From: Thiomicrorhabdus sediminis
GTDB taxonomy: Bacteria; Pseudomonadota; Gammaproteobacteria; Thiomicrospirales; Thiomicrospiraceae
DNA: 64,000 nucleotides
Direction: 5' to 3'
NCBI RefSeq assembly: GCF_005885815.1
Contig: NZ_CP040602.1
Coordinates: 1,751,630-1,815,629, forward strand
This document shows, in pieces, positions 9,226 to 18,284 of the stretch. The position numbers and the translations under genes were made by a program. The stretch's first letter is position 1. Each line of letters begins with the position of its first letter. The notes beneath the pieces are model-generated. The model did not search any database. It was not told the origin of the DNA and saw nothing but the letters and a program-made list of their open reading frames with translations.

Positions 9226-10662
9226 TTAACTGCGACGTTTTTTTGTGGTGGCGCGTTTTTTCTTCAGCTTGGCTTTCATCACAGATTTTTCCGCCTTCTG
9301 GCTCAGACGTGAATTCGGCTTGCTCTTACGACCTTCAAACGGGTTTTCGCTGGCCTTGTATTCAATCGTGACCGGCGTTCCCACCCATTTAAAAGCCTTA
9401 CGGAATACATTGACCAGATACTTGGTATATGCATCCGGCAATTTATCGACCTGATTACCATGCACTATGACACGCGGAGGGTTCAAACCACCAAGGTGGG
9501 CATAACGCAATTTGACGCGGCGCCCGGCGATCAACGGTGGTTGATGATCCAATACCGCCTGTTCCAGCACTCGGTTAAGATCCGATGTCGAGACCCGTTT
9601 GAAAGCGGCCTGATGCACCGCATCAACCGTTTTGAACAGGTCTCCGACACCGGTTCCGTGCAATGCGGAAATCAAATGCTGTTTGGCATAATCGGCGAAA
9701 CGCAAACGGAAGCTCAATTCGTTTTTCACCCATTCTCGCTGATCCGTACTCAGGTTATCCCATTTATTGACCGCCAATACCAAACCGCGACCCGATTCGA
9801 TTGCCAGCCCTAACAAGGTCAGGTCTTGATCGGTCAGACCTTCCGAACCATCGATCACCAAAATCACGACGTGCGAATCATCCATCGCCTCAATCGCTTT
9901 AACGATACTGAATTTTTCGACTTTTTCTTTAATATTCTTGCGACGACGCACCCCGGCGGTATCAATCAATGTATAAGGCTTACCGTTTCTTTCAAAGGGT
10001 ACAAAAATACTATCGCGGGTGGTTCCCGGCATATCGAATGCGACCACCCGCTCTTCACCGATCATGCGGTTAATCAGGGTAGATTTACCGACATTCGGGC
10101 GACCGATAACGGCAACTCGCACCCCTGGATGATCGTCCAAATCGAAGTCTTCTTCGATATGCGATTTATCCGGCATCAGCTCAAGTACCTTGTCGATGGC
10201 CGCGGCGACATTATCCCCATGCGCCGAAGAGATCGCCATCGGTTCGCCCAAACCTAAACGGAAGAACTCGGAATTGGCGATATCGTGGTCATAACCTTCG
10301 GCTTTGTTGACCAATAACTGAACCGGCTTATCGAATTGACGCACATAATTGGCGATGACTTCATCACCCGGAATCAGACCTTGGCGACCGTCCACCAAAA
10401 ACAGCACCGCATCGGCTTCGTCCAAAGCCGCGCGAACCTGCCCCGCCATTAACGGATCAACACCATCGGTCTCGCCACTCAAACCACCTGTGTCGACAAC
10501 AATATAAGGTTCTTTACCGACACGCCCGGTACCATACTGGCGATCACGAGTCAGGCCGGGATAGTCGGCGACAATCGCATCACGGGTACGCGTTAAGCGG
10601 TTAAATAAAGTCGATTTTCCCACATTGGGACGCCCAACTAGGGCGATAACAGGCTTACTCAT
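9226..10662 (-). CDS. der: Ribosome biogenesis GTPase Der (EngA)
   Basis: 478 residues with two tandem GTPase domains and a C-terminal KH-like domain. The first P-loop GRPNVGKST starts at residue 10, the second near 190. The G4 motif is NKAE in domain 1 (a known type of variation) and NKWD in domain 2. The C terminus is very basic (KKKRATTKKRRS), as expected for a 50S assembly factor. It is the last gene of the minus-strand run hisS-yfgM-bamB-der, the same order as in E. coli, with 34 bases separating it from bamB. Confidence 0.96.
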   Translation of the reverse strand: MSKPVIALVGRPNVGKSTLFNRLTRTRDAIVADYPGLTRDRQYGTGRVGKEPYIVVDTGGLSGETDGVDPLMAGQVRAALDEADAVLFLVDGRQGLIPGDEVIANYVRQFDKPVQLLVNKAEGYDHDIANSEFFRLGLGEPMAISSAHGDNVAAAIDKVLELMPDKSHIEEDFDLDDHPGVRVAVIGRPNVGKSTLINRMIGEERVVAFDMPGTTRDSIFVPFERNGKPYTLIDTAGVRRRKNIKEKVEKFSIVKAIEAMDDSHVVILVIDGSEGLTDQDLTLLGLAIESGRGLVLAVNKWDNLSTDQREWVKNELSFRLRFADYAKQHLISALHGTGVGDLFKTVDAVHQAAFKRVSTSDLNRVLEQAVLDHQPPLIAGRRVKLRYAHLGGLNPPRVIVHGNQVDKLPDAYTKYLVNVFRKAFKWVGTPVTIEYKASENPFEGRKSKPNSRLSQKAEKSVMKAKLKKKRATTKKRRS

Positions 10663-10696
10663 GTATTCTCTTTAATCAAAGCTTCAATGACGCCGT

Positions 10697-11971
10697 TTAA
10701 AACGGCCATAAATCACTGAATTTAAATCCTGAACCGTTGCTGTCATCAGCAGCCAGTTCATTGCTTTCGCCGTGCTCGTCCTTAAACAGACGCAAATTAG
10801 ACGGCTTCACGTTATAGCTGGTAATCACACCTTCATCATCCAAGAGATAGGTGCGTTTGTTTTCATTCATTACGCGCAGGATACGGTTACCGTCACCATA
10901 ATCATTACTGTGCTTGGCGCGCCCGATTTCGATTCCCTGCACCTTATTCATCCAGTGCAAATACCCCCAGGCATCGACCGCCAGCAGTTTATCTTCAAAT
11001 AATGACAGATCACCTACCAGGCGATTCTTGAAGGCTTCTTGTTTCCAAAGCTGGGCGCCGCTGATTTTATCGAAACCGTAAAGCACATCATTTTCATCGA
11101 CCACATACAGGCCTTTGTCATCGACCACGAAATCACGGTAACCGGAGACTTCTTTTAGGAAGTAAAAGTTGCCGTTATCCGGATTGATCGCTGCCAGACG
11201 GCCGTGATAACCCAATGCATACAAGTAACCGTCGTTGAAGACCAGATTGGCTTGCACATCGACCATACGTTCCAGATCGGTTCTGCCGCGAGGCACCGCA
11301 ATACGGGTTTCCCAGAGGCGTTCGCCCGACTTGGCCGACAACCCTTGAATGGAACCCGATTCCCAACCGATAAACAGCTTGCCGTCGTTATAGACTACTG
11401 CCGGAGCGCCACGCAGTGACAGGCTTGGCATCTGGTGTTCAATCACCCAGATATCATCGCCAGTTTTACTGTCCAGCGCATACAGCTTTCCGTCTACGGT
11501 ACGGGTGAAGATCTTGCCTTCGGCGATCACCGCCTTACTCATCACTTCACTGGAAAGCTGTTTTTGCCATAGGTATTCACCGCTTTCGGCAGACAGTGCA
11601 ATCATCTGACCTTTTGAGGTACCGACCAAAAGTTGCTCACCATGTAAAGTCGGACCAGATACAATCGGTGAATCCAATTGCGACTGCCAAATCACCTGAT
11701 CAACCCAACGCGACTGATTGTCTTTCTTTAACGCCGCCAAATGACCGGTTTCGGTAGCGATAAATACCGCGGTATCGGTTTCACTGAATGCAATACCGCG
11801 TACATCGCGATTGGGTAGGCTATCAAGTTTGACCTGCCAGTTCTTATCAATGCTTACATCAGACTCCATTGGCGCCATATATGGCTCAACCAGCGGTTTA
11901 GGTGTTGAGCAACCGTTAAGTAAACCGGCTGTTGAAAATACCGCAACAAAATAAATTAGGGGCTTTTTCAT
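10697..11971 (-). CDS. bamB: Outer-membrane assembly lipoprotein BamB
   Basis: 424 residues from the ATG at 11971. The N terminus is a lipoprotein signal (MKKPLIYF... with lipobox LNGC). The rest is an eight-bladed PQQ-type beta-propeller, seen as repeated units such as SGEYLWQKQL, TGDDIWVIEH and SGERLWETRI. BamB is the scaffold lipoprotein of the BAM complex. A TTG four codons earlier has a better-placed AGGA (five bases away), so the true start may be 11983. The neighbours yfgM and der match the classic order. The tail after about residue 390 is an acidic, Ser/Asn-rich extension. Confidence 0.93.
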   Translation of the reverse strand: MKKPLIYFVAVFSTAGLLNGCSTPKPLVEPYMAPMESDVSIDKNWQVKLDSLPNRDVRGIAFSETDTAVFIATETGHLAALKKDNQSRWVDQVIWQSQLDSPIVSGPTLHGEQLLVGTSKGQMIALSAESGEYLWQKQLSSEVMSKAVIAEGKIFTRTVDGKLYALDSKTGDDIWVIEHQMPSLSLRGAPAVVYNDGKLFIGWESGSIQGLSAKSGERLWETRIAVPRGRTDLERMVDVQANLVFNDGYLYALGYHGRLAAINPDNGNFYFLKEVSGYRDFVVDDKGLYVVDENDVLYGFDKISGAQLWKQEAFKNRLVGDLSLFEDKLLAVDAWGYLHWMNKVQGIEIGRAKHSNDYGDGNRILRVMNENKRTYLLDDEGVITSYNVKPSNLRLFKDEHGESNELAADDSNGSGFKFSDLWPF

Positions 11972-12068
11972 ACTAGGTACCAATCTTGTCCTTTTATTAC
12001 AAAGTGAAACTGAGTGTTTATTTAATCAACCAAGCAAACCGAATTTGCTCTGTTCTAAAACGGCTAAA

Positions 12069-12088
12069 CCCGCTAACAATGTAGCGGG
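12069..12088 (-). other. Hairpin in the yfgM-bamB intergenic gap
   Basis: CCCGCTA (12069-12075) and TAGCGGG (12082-12088) form a 7-bp stem with a 6-base loop on the transcribed strand. No T run follows on the minus strand, so it may be a processing or stabilising element rather than a terminator. The 159-base gap otherwise holds nothing recognisable. Confidence 0.4.
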
Positions 12089-12130
12089 CAAAGCGACAAC
12101 AAATCTAATTAAACGCTGGATATTTGAAGC

Positions 12131-12772
12131 TTATTGCGCCAAGTCATCCAACTGGATTTGCGCAAGACCTAACAGGCTTTTTTCCGTTTCGCTATTATCC
12201 ACCACCGCTTTAAATGCCTGTTGCGCTTTAGTGATATCGCCTTGCTGCAATGCCAATAAGCCGCTGACATAATCGTAATTGGCTTGCTGTACCGCAGTTA
12301 ACTGTGTCGCCGGCATAGCTTTTAACTGTTCTGCGGCTTTATCAAACTGTTGATTATCCAGATAGATACGAGCGATACGTAGCTGAGCAATGCTTTTCAA
12401 ACTGTTGTCGGTAGCGTTTTGGCTTACCCAGTTCAGATTATCGATCGCTTCGTCTTTTTCGCCTTTTTCAAAACTGTATTTGGCGTGCAACATAGCCGCT
12501 GCCGCTGCGTAAGGGCTGTCAGGCTGCTCTTGCATCAACTTCAAAGCTTCACGAGAGACTTCACCAAACTGACCTTGCTGTGAACGCATCTGTAACAGCT
12601 CATACATGGCCGAGGCATTCGCCGATTCAACATATTGCGTGTTGCTCCAATAACGCCAACCGGATACCGCAATGACCACCACTAAAATTGCTGACAATAA
12701 CTGAGTACCGTTTTTGTTCCACCACTGTTTAAACGCTTCAACCTGTTCTTCTTCTGTCTGGTAACGACTCAT
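12131..12772 (-). CDS. yfgM: YfgM family: ancillary SecYEG translocon subunit / periplasmic TPR protein
   Basis: 213 residues. It has a short cytoplasmic N terminus with the family-typical start (TEEEQVEAFKQWWNKNG), one transmembrane helix near 25-42, then TPR-like repeats (YAAAAAMLHAKYSFEKGEKDEA, LDNQQFDKAAEQLKAMPA and onward). YfgM in E. coli associates with SecYEG and the chaperone PpiD. It sits between hisS and bamB exactly as in E. coli. Confidence 0.93.
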   Translation of the reverse strand: MSRYQTEEEQVEAFKQWWNKNGTQLLSAILVVVIAVSGWRYWSNTQYVESANASAMYELLQMRSQQGQFGEVSREALKLMQEQPDSPYAAAAAMLHAKYSFEKGEKDEAIDNLNWVSQNATDNSLKSIAQLRIARIYLDNQQFDKAAEQLKAMPATQLTAVQQANYDYVSGLLALQQGDITKAQQAFKAVVDNSETEKSLLGLAQIQLDDLAQ

Positions 12773-12909
12773 GCTCTAACCCTGGTTTATTTTAATAACT
12801 GTTTTTACTGAAATTACTGTAGCAAAGATTATAGAGTAATTTATGCGAATTACGACCATTAAAGGCACGAAAAACGCATTCAATAACCTTTTCGCGGATT
12901 AACACCCGA

Positions 12910-14184
12910 CTAGCTTGCAAACTTGCCTGTCAGAAAAGCGGTCAAATCAGACCAAGCGATGGTTTCTTGCTCGGCATCTTCGCGCAGTGGCTTAACCTGT
13001 GCCTGCTGCTGATTGACCTCTTCTTCACCGAGAACGATGGCAAAACGCGCGCCGGATTTATCGGCTTTTTTGAACTGGCTTTTAAAGCTTCCGCCGCCAC
13101 AGTTCATTTGCACATTCAACTCCGGTAAGGCATCACGCAGCATTTCACCAATCACCATTCCCGGACGACTGGTCGTCTCACCCACGGTGACGATATAAAG
13201 ATCCGCCTGTTGTTGCGCGCCAACCAATTGTTTGTCCATCAATAAAGCCACCAAGCGCTCGATACCCATCGCGAAACCGACCGCCGGCGTTGATTTACCG
13301 CCAATCTGTTCGACCAAACCATCATAACGACCACCGGCACAAACCGTACCCTGTGCGCCCAACTCGGTGGTCACCCACTCAAATACGGTACGGTTATAAT
13401 AATCTAAGCCTCGTACAAGATTTGGGTTGACGACATAATCGATACCGATATCTTGCAGATAAGCCTTAACCTGTTCAAAGTGCTGTTTGGATTCTTCATC
13501 AAGATGGTCAATCAGCTTAGGTGCCTGCTCGACAATGGTCTTCATCTCCGGGTTTTTGCTATCCAGAATACGCAATGGATTACTGTGTAAACGACGCTTA
13601 CTGTCTTCATCCAGCTGATCTTCGAACTGTGCGAGATAAGCAACCAAAATATCACGGTATTCGGCACGTGCCTGCTGTGAACCCAAAGAGTTGATTTGCA
13701 ACTCCAAGCCGTCCAAACCGAGCTGTTCCCATAGGCGGGCAGTCAAGATAATCAACTCGGCATCGATATCGGCACTGGCCAACCCGAACACCTCTACACC
13801 AAACTGGTGGAACTGACGGTAGCGACCTTTTTGCGGACGTTCATAACGAAACATCGGCCCGGTGTAATACAGCTTTTGTACCTGATTATGCACCAAACCG
13901 TTTTGCACCACGGCACGTACACAACCTGCGGTGCCCTCCGGACGCAAGGTTAAGCTATCGTCATTACGGTCGGCAAAGGTATACATCTCTTTTTCAACGA
14001 TATCGGTAACCTCACCGATAGAGCGGGCAAACAATTCGGTTTTTTCGACAATCGGCAAGCGGATCGAGTTGTAACCATATTGTTGTAGTACGCGTTCCGC
14101 GCTATTAATCAAATAATCAAATGCGTTGGCCTGATCGCCGTAAATATCATTCATGCCGCGAATAGCCGAAATCTGATTTGCCAT
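12910..14184 (-). CDS. hisS: Histidyl-tRNA synthetase
   Basis: 424 residues, normal length. Class II catalytic core: motif 2 in [21 protein letters not shown], histidine-specific boxes [13 protein letters not shown] and [13 protein letters not shown], and motif 3 in [11 protein letters not shown]-terminal anticodon-binding domain follows (about 330-420). It belongs to the run rodZ-hisS-yfgM-bamB-der. In E. coli ispG lies between rodZ and hisS; here the gap is 59 bases. Confidence 0.97.
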   Translation of the reverse strand: MANQISAIRGMNDIYGDQANAFDYLINSAERVLQQYGYNSIRLPIVEKTELFARSIGEVTDIVEKEMYTFADRNDDSLTLRPEGTAGCVRAVVQNGLVHNQVQKLYYTGPMFRYERPQKGRYRQFHQFGVEVFGLASADIDAELIILTARLWEQLGLDGLELQINSLGSQQARAEYRDILVAYLAQFEDQLDEDSKRRLHSNPLRILDSKNPEMKTIVEQAPKLIDHLDEESKQHFEQVKAYLQDIGIDYVVNPNLVRGLDYYNRTVFEWVTTELGAQGTVCAGGRYDGLVEQIGGKSTPAVGFAMGIERLVALLMDKQLVGAQQQADLYIVTVGETTSRPGMVIGEMLRDALPELNVQMNCGGGSFKSQFKKADKSGARFAIVLGEEEVNQQQAQVKPLREDAEQETIAWSDLTAFLTGKFAS

Positions 14185-14243
14185 GCTCTATTGTTCTCTT
14201 TCTTAACTGTTTAAGGGTTTAAAAATTGGGTTTAAATATCGTT

Positions 14244-14675
14244 TTATTGCAGCAGTTTATCTATGTCGCTAGCGGTAAAATGATTGGCAAACAAAATAAA
14301 CAAACCGACAATCACCACAATAATCATCAGGTAGTAAAAACGTTTGCCCCACTTACTTTTACTGACCGGTGGCGGCATCTCATAACTGAAGCGTTCCATT
14401 GACTGTAATTGCGAACTGATTTGACTGCCGTCCGGAAACTGCTCTTCAAAAACACCGATATCGACTTCAAGAAAATGGGCGTAGTTACGCAAATAGCCGC
14501 GTTCGAAATTATTCAGTTTATCCAGCGCCAGATCATCCTGTTCAAACGCTTGTAACTTCGACTCCGACAGATTGAGCTTTGCCGCGACTTCATCCAACCC
14601 AAGCTTACGTTTCTCTCTGGCTTGCCTTAGCAGCGTTGCTAGCTCGATTCTCTTCGGTTGTTCAGTCTCTGTCAT
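14244..14675 (-). CDS. rodZ: RodZ-like cytoskeletal HTH protein lacking the periplasmic domain
   Basis: 143 residues. There is a helix-turn-helix domain at about 11-80 (LATLLRQAREKRKLGLDEVAAKLNLSES, with the RodZ-like FERGYLRNYA element). A linker follows, then a basic stretch (KSKWGKRF), one transmembrane helix at about 112-131, and only about a dozen periplasmic residues. RodZ links MreB to the membrane; E. coli RodZ has 337 residues with a large periplasmic beta domain that is missing here. The location between rlmN and hisS supports orthology. The short form looks intact, because the frame ends cleanly and no remnant of the missing domain fits in the 59 bases before hisS. Confidence 0.85.
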   Translation of the reverse strand: MTETEQPKRIELATLLRQAREKRKLGLDEVAAKLNLSESKLQAFEQDDLALDKLNNFERGYLRNYAHFLEVDIGVFEEQFPDGSQISSQLQSMERFSYEMPPPVSKSKWGKRFYYLMIIVVIVGLFILFANHFTASDIDKLLQ

Positions 14676-14736
14676 ACGCCATCCTACCCGGTTATTTGCG
14701 ATTACAAGTCTTGTCTACAGGCGATGAGCCCGCTGT

Positions 14737-15903
14737 TTACTGCTCACCTTGTGCAAACTCCACTCTATGTAGAGTTCGCTTTGTTCTATCCGCCACCTTA
14801 CCGGCCAACTGCCCACAAGCGGCATCGATATCGTCACCACGCGTTTTGCGCACTGTGACATTGAGACCACCTTCTTCCAATATTGCTCTAAAACGATGGA
14901 TGGCGTTATTTGAAGAACGTCGATAGTCGGTATTAGGAAATGGATTGAACGGAATCAGGTTCACCTTACAAGCCAAACCTTGTAGCAAATCCACCAGCTC
15001 ATGAGCATGTTCAGGACGGTCATTGACCTTATCGATCATGACATACTCGACGGTAACGTGTTTTTTACTGTGGCCGCCTTCGACAAATCGATGCAAACTC
15101 GGCATAAGCACTTCTAGCGGATACTTCTGGTTAATTGGCACCAGTTCGTCACGCAACGGATTATTCGGCGCATGCAATGAAATCGCCAAACTGACATCCA
15201 CTTCGGCCTTGATTTTATCAATCGCCGGCACCACGCCAGCGGTACTGATGGTGACGCGGCGCTTAGACAAACCATAAGCGAAATCATCCATCAGAATTCG
15301 TGCCGCCGGGAAGGTATGGGTAACGTTCAACAAAGGCTCGCCCATTCCCATAAACACCACATTACTGATGCGACGCTCTTCTTTCGGCTTACAGCCCAAT
15401 GCTTTGTTGGCAACCCACATCTGCGCGATGATTTCCCAGTTTTCCAGGTTTCGGTTAAAACCTTGTTTACCGGTTGAGCAGAAACTGCAATCCAGCGCAC
15501 AGCCTACCTGCGATGAAATACACAAGGTGCCGCGGTTTTTCTCGGGAATAAATACGGTTTCCACCGAGTTTTTATTATCCATCTCCAGCAACCATTTAAT
15601 GGTGCCGTCATCTGAGTGTTGCTCAGCAACAATTCTCGGAGTGCGTACCTGAGCAACTTTCTTAAGCTTGTCACGCAAAGCCTTACTCAGATTAGTCATC
15701 TCATCGAATTCACTGACACCAAACTGATGAATCCATTTCATCACCTGCCCGGCACGGAAGGGTTTTTCGCCAATACTGGCAAAAAACGCTTGCATCGCAT
15801 CACGATCCATTCCCAACAGGTCAGTCTTTTTCTCGACTTGGGGCGCGCTTAAATCATTCATCGCGTTGGCATCGTCTGCCTTATTGGATACTTGAGAACT
15901 CAT
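14737..15903 (-). CDS. rlmN: Dual-specificity 23S rRNA/tRNA adenosine C2-methyltransferase
   Basis: 388 residues from the ATG at 15903; an upstream TTG overlapping ndk is less likely. RlmN is a radical-SAM enzyme that methylates A2503 of 23S rRNA and A37 of some tRNAs. The cluster motif is CALDCSFCSTGKQGFNRN, and the C-terminal catalytic cysteine is in DIDAACGQLAGK. The start is 8 bases past the ndk stop, so the genes are probably one operon. Confidence 0.95.
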   Translation of the reverse strand: MSSQVSNKADDANAMNDLSAPQVEKKTDLLGMDRDAMQAFFASIGEKPFRAGQVMKWIHQFGVSEFDEMTNLSKALRDKLKKVAQVRTPRIVAEQHSDDGTIKWLLEMDNKNSVETVFIPEKNRGTLCISSQVGCALDCSFCSTGKQGFNRNLENWEIIAQMWVANKALGCKPKEERRISNVVFMGMGEPLLNVTHTFPAARILMDDFAYGLSKRRVTISTAGVVPAIDKIKAEVDVSLAISLHAPNNPLRDELVPINQKYPLEVLMPSLHRFVEGGHSKKHVTVEYVMIDKVNDRPEHAHELVDLLQGLACKVNLIPFNPFPNTDYRRSSNNAIHRFRAILEEGGLNVTVRKTRGDDIDAACGQLAGKVADRTKRTLHRVEFAQGEQ

Positions 15904-15911
15904 AACCGTAA

Positions 15912-16337
15912 TCAGTCTCGACAACAGATTTCATCATCGGCAAAAAAGAAGGCGATTTCACGCGCCGCACTTTCTTCAGAGTCAGAACCATGAACGGAGT
16001 TTTCACGCACGGATAAGGCGTAATCGGCGCGAATTGTATTCGGCTCGGCTTTGGCAGGGTCGGTCACCCCGATAATCTGGCGGTTTTTGGCAATCGCATC
16101 TTCGCCTTCCAGAACCTGAACCACAATCGGAGCTGACACCATATAAGCGATTAGCGGTTCATAAAAATCACGACCTTTGTGCTCGGCATAAAACGCCTCG
16201 GCTTGCTCAGTGCTCAAACGAACCATTTTGGCAGCAATGACACGCAGGTCATTGTCTTCAAATCTCTGCACAATCTTACCTATCAGGTTTCGTTTTACCG
16301 CATCGGGCTTGATTATTGAAAAAGTTCTTTGCATCAC
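15912..16337 (-). CDS. ndk: Nucleoside diphosphate kinase
   Basis: 141 residues, the usual size. It transfers the gamma phosphate between nucleoside triphosphates and diphosphates through a phosphohistidine. The active-site histidine is in NSVHGSDS and the N terminus [17 protein letters not shown] is canonical. Two consecutive Met codons begin the frame, and either could be the start. It is followed by rlmN as in E. coli. Upstream lies the terminator of the iscR-iscA unit. Confidence 0.97.
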   Translation of the reverse strand: MMQRTFSIIKPDAVKRNLIGKIVQRFEDNDLRVIAAKMVRLSTEQAEAFYAEHKGRDFYEPLIAYMVSAPIVVQVLEGEDAIAKNRQIIGVTDPAKAEPNTIRADYALSVRENSVHGSDSEESAAREIAFFFADDEICCRD

Positions 16338-16395
16338 CAGCTTATCCTGTAATTTTTAACTGTGGATATTTTAACAAGTCTTGACCATCAGTGCA

Positions 16396-16424
16396 GAAAA
16401 ACAAAACCCCGAGAGGTCTCGGGG
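16396..16424 (-). terminator. Terminator of the iscR-iscA unit
   Basis: CCCCGAGA (16407-16414) pairs with TCTCGGGG (16417-16424). On the minus strand it is followed by TTTTGTTTTT. It closes the iscR-iscA transcript before ndk. Confidence 0.85.
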
Positions 16425-16458
16425 CTTGTTGATTAGGAGAGTCTTTCTGTTTGGTCGC

Positions 16459-16785
16459 TTAAACGGTAAAGGATTCTCCACACCCACAACTGTCTTTGAC
16501 ATTAGGGTTTTTAAAATCAAAACCTTCATTAAGCAAACTCTCTCTGACATAATCGATTTCCATGCCGTCAATATTTGCCAAACTTTTATCATCAACAATC
16601 ACTTGAGTACCAAAGCTTTCAAACACATGGTCGCCCGCCTTGACTTCATCGGCATAATCGACCACATAAGCAAAGCCGGCACAGCCACTCACCTTGGTGG
16701 AAACACGCAAACCAATACCATGACCTCGTTTTTCGATCATTGTTTTGACTCTGTCTGAAGCCGATTCAGTTAAAGTAACCGCCAT
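16459..16785 (-). CDS. iscA: A-type iron-sulfur carrier protein, IscA-like
   Basis: 108 residues with the three conserved cysteines: C35 in KVSGCAGFAYVV, and C100 and C102 in KDSCGCGESF. The pattern and C terminus match IscA more closely than ErpA or SufA. It carries Fe-S clusters or iron to client proteins. It lies 23 bases after iscR on the same strand. In E. coli iscS and iscU come between iscR and iscA; both are missing here, and hscB, hscA and fdx do not follow. Here it may serve the SufBCD machinery at 53-58 kb as the carrier; that is inference. Confidence 0.92.
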   Translation of the reverse strand: MAVTLTESASDRVKTMIEKRGHGIGLRVSTKVSGCAGFAYVVDYADEVKAGDHVFESFGTQVIVDDKSLANIDGMEIDYVRESLLNEGFDFKNPNVKDSCGCGESFTV

Positions 16786-16808
16786 TTAATTCCTTCCGTA
16801 CTAATAAT

Positions 16809-17240
16809 TTAGGCAAATGCCACAATTTTATGCTCTGCATGATTTCTCGTAACGATATCATGCAAGGTAATATTCTTTAAGAACGAATCGATTGTATCAC
16901 TCAATTCGCTCCATAACTGGTGTGACAAACACTGGTTGCCACCGTGACAATTGGCTTTTCCGCCGCATTTACGGGCATCCACAGATTCGTCCACCGCGCG
17001 AATAATATCACTGATCGAGATCTCATTCGCCAAACGACCCAATCGATAACCGCCACCTGGACCACGGGCACTGGAGACCAGTTCGGCCTTTTTCAGTTTA
17101 GAAAACAACTGCTCAAGGTAGGACAATGAAATTCCCTGACGCTCGGAAATCAATGCCAGCGTAATTGCTCCTTTTTCCTGATTAAGCGCTATATCAATCA
17201 TTGCCGTTACCGCGTAACGTCCCTTAGAAGTCAGTTTCAT
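16809..17240 (-). CDS. iscR: Fe-S cluster-sensing Rrf2-family regulator IscR
   Basis: 143 residues. Winged-helix N terminus [18 protein letters not shown], recognition helix [17 protein letters not shown], and the wing [11 protein letters not shown]. The [2Fe-2S] ligands C92, C98 and C104 and the fourth ligand H107 sit at the E. coli IscR positions, so this is a true cluster-sensing IscR. It is the first gene of an iscR-iscA unit. A perfect palindrome lies over its -10 box (17261-17280), which fits autoregulation. Confidence 0.95.
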   Translation of the reverse strand: MKLTSKGRYAVTAMIDIALNQEKGAITLALISERQGISLSYLEQLFSKLKKAELVSSARGPGGGYRLGRLANEISISDIIRAVDESVDARKCGGKANCHGGNQCLSHQLWSELSDTIDSFLKNITLHDIVTRNHAEHKIVAFA

Positions 17241-17260
17241 CTTTTGTTTCCCAAACTATC

Positions 17261-17280
17261 TAGTATTAGCGTTAATACTA
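17261..17280. promoter_or_regulatory. Perfect 8-4-8 palindrome, likely IscR operator
   Basis: TAGTATTA-GCGT-TAATACTA: both eight-base arms match without error and cover the iscR -10 element (17275-17280). IscR in E. coli represses its own promoter through an AT-rich dyad at the same place. The operator role is inferred from position and symmetry. Confidence 0.65.
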
Positions 17281-17303
17281 TAATAACCCAGTAAATAACT
17301 CAA
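17275..17303 (-). promoter_or_regulatory. iscR promoter
   Basis: On the minus strand TTGAGT (17303-17298) and TAGTAT (17280-17275) are separated by 17 bases. The transcript would begin about 28 bases before the iscR start codon at 17240. Confidence 0.6.
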
Positions 17304-17406
17304 GATTTATCGACACTGACAAGCTGAAGAAAAGCTGAATATCGACACCAAATCTAACGCCGAACCTTGGCCATTTAAAAGCGCTAAACAACCCACCCGG
17401 CATTAT

Positions 17407-18192
17407 TTAGCTTTTCTTTTTCAAATGCGACACTTGCTCAGGGTCGCCTGGATCCAATACCACATCATCCAGTTCGGGCAATTTCATATCAATCGAATCG
17501 CCACCCAGTTTCGCCAATGAATCGGCCATTTTTTCGAGCTTTTCGTCCTGCACCTGAATATGATCCAATAAACTATAAATCGCTTTTTCCACCGGATCGG
17601 TCATATCCTGACTGACGCCATAGGCGTCAAAGCCGATTTTTTCTGCGATCTTGGCGCGGCGCTGCATCTTATCATCGCTTTTGGGATTGACGACTCGCCC
17701 CGGAATACCGACCACGGTCTGCCCTTGCGGCACCGGTTTCAGCACTACGGCATTGGAACCGATTCGTGCATTATCACCAATTTCAATCGGCCCAAGCACC
17801 TTGGCACCGGCACCGACAACCACACCATTACCCAAGGTTGGGTGGCGTTTACCGGCGCGCCATGATGTACCACCCAAGGTCACACCATGATAAAGGGTGC
17901 AGTCATTACCAATCTCAGCGGTTTCACCTATCACCACGCCCATCCCGTGGTCGATAAAGAAACGCTCGCCGATTTTGGCCGCCGGATGAATCTCAATACC
18001 GGTAAACCAACGGGCAAAACCGGAAATAAAACGCGCCAGCCACTTCAAACGCCAAAGCCACAATCGATGCGCCAGACGATACCACAAAATCGCATGAACT
18101 CCGGGATAGGTCGTCAGCACCTCAAAGGTATTGCGCGCTGCCGGATCTCGGTCGAATACACAATTAATATCAGAACGTAAACGTTTAAACAC
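17407..18192 (-). CDS. cysE: Serine O-acetyltransferase
   Basis: 261 residues. It makes O-acetylserine from serine and acetyl-CoA, the first committed step of cysteine synthesis. The left-handed beta-helix hexapeptide repeats run at about 65-150, with the signature [28 protein letters not shown]. An extended tail after 175 ([22 protein letters not shown] and on) fits the longer EpsC/CysE-like subgroup. It sits directly upstream of iscR; a cysE next to isc genes is known in other gammaproteobacteria, where cysteine supplies the sulfur for clusters. It has no obvious shared promoter with iscR. Confidence 0.93.
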   Translation of the reverse strand: MFKRLRSDINCVFDRDPAARNTFEVLTTYPGVHAILWYRLAHRLWLWRLKWLARFISGFARWFTGIEIHPAAKIGERFFIDHGMGVVIGETAEIGNDCTLYHGVTLGGTSWRAGKRHPTLGNGVVVGAGAKVLGPIEIGDNARIGSNAVVLKPVPQGQTVVGIPGRVVNPKSDDKMQRRAKIAEKIGFDAYGVSQDMTDPVEKAIYSLLDHIQVQDEKLEKMADSLAKLGGDSIDMKLPELDDVVLDPGDPEQVSHLKKKS

Positions 18193-18284
18193 TAGCTGTC
18201 CTTACTATTTTCTTTAATTTTCCAGGCCAGTCGCTTAAATCGACTCAACCAACTAATACAAACACTTTACCAAATCAGGCAAAG

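Noticed and set aside
12045-12272. 75-codon plus-strand frame over the yfgM end and the gap before it
   Set aside because: Mostly antisense to yfgM; no ribosome-binding site. The hairpin at 12069-12088 is reported instead.
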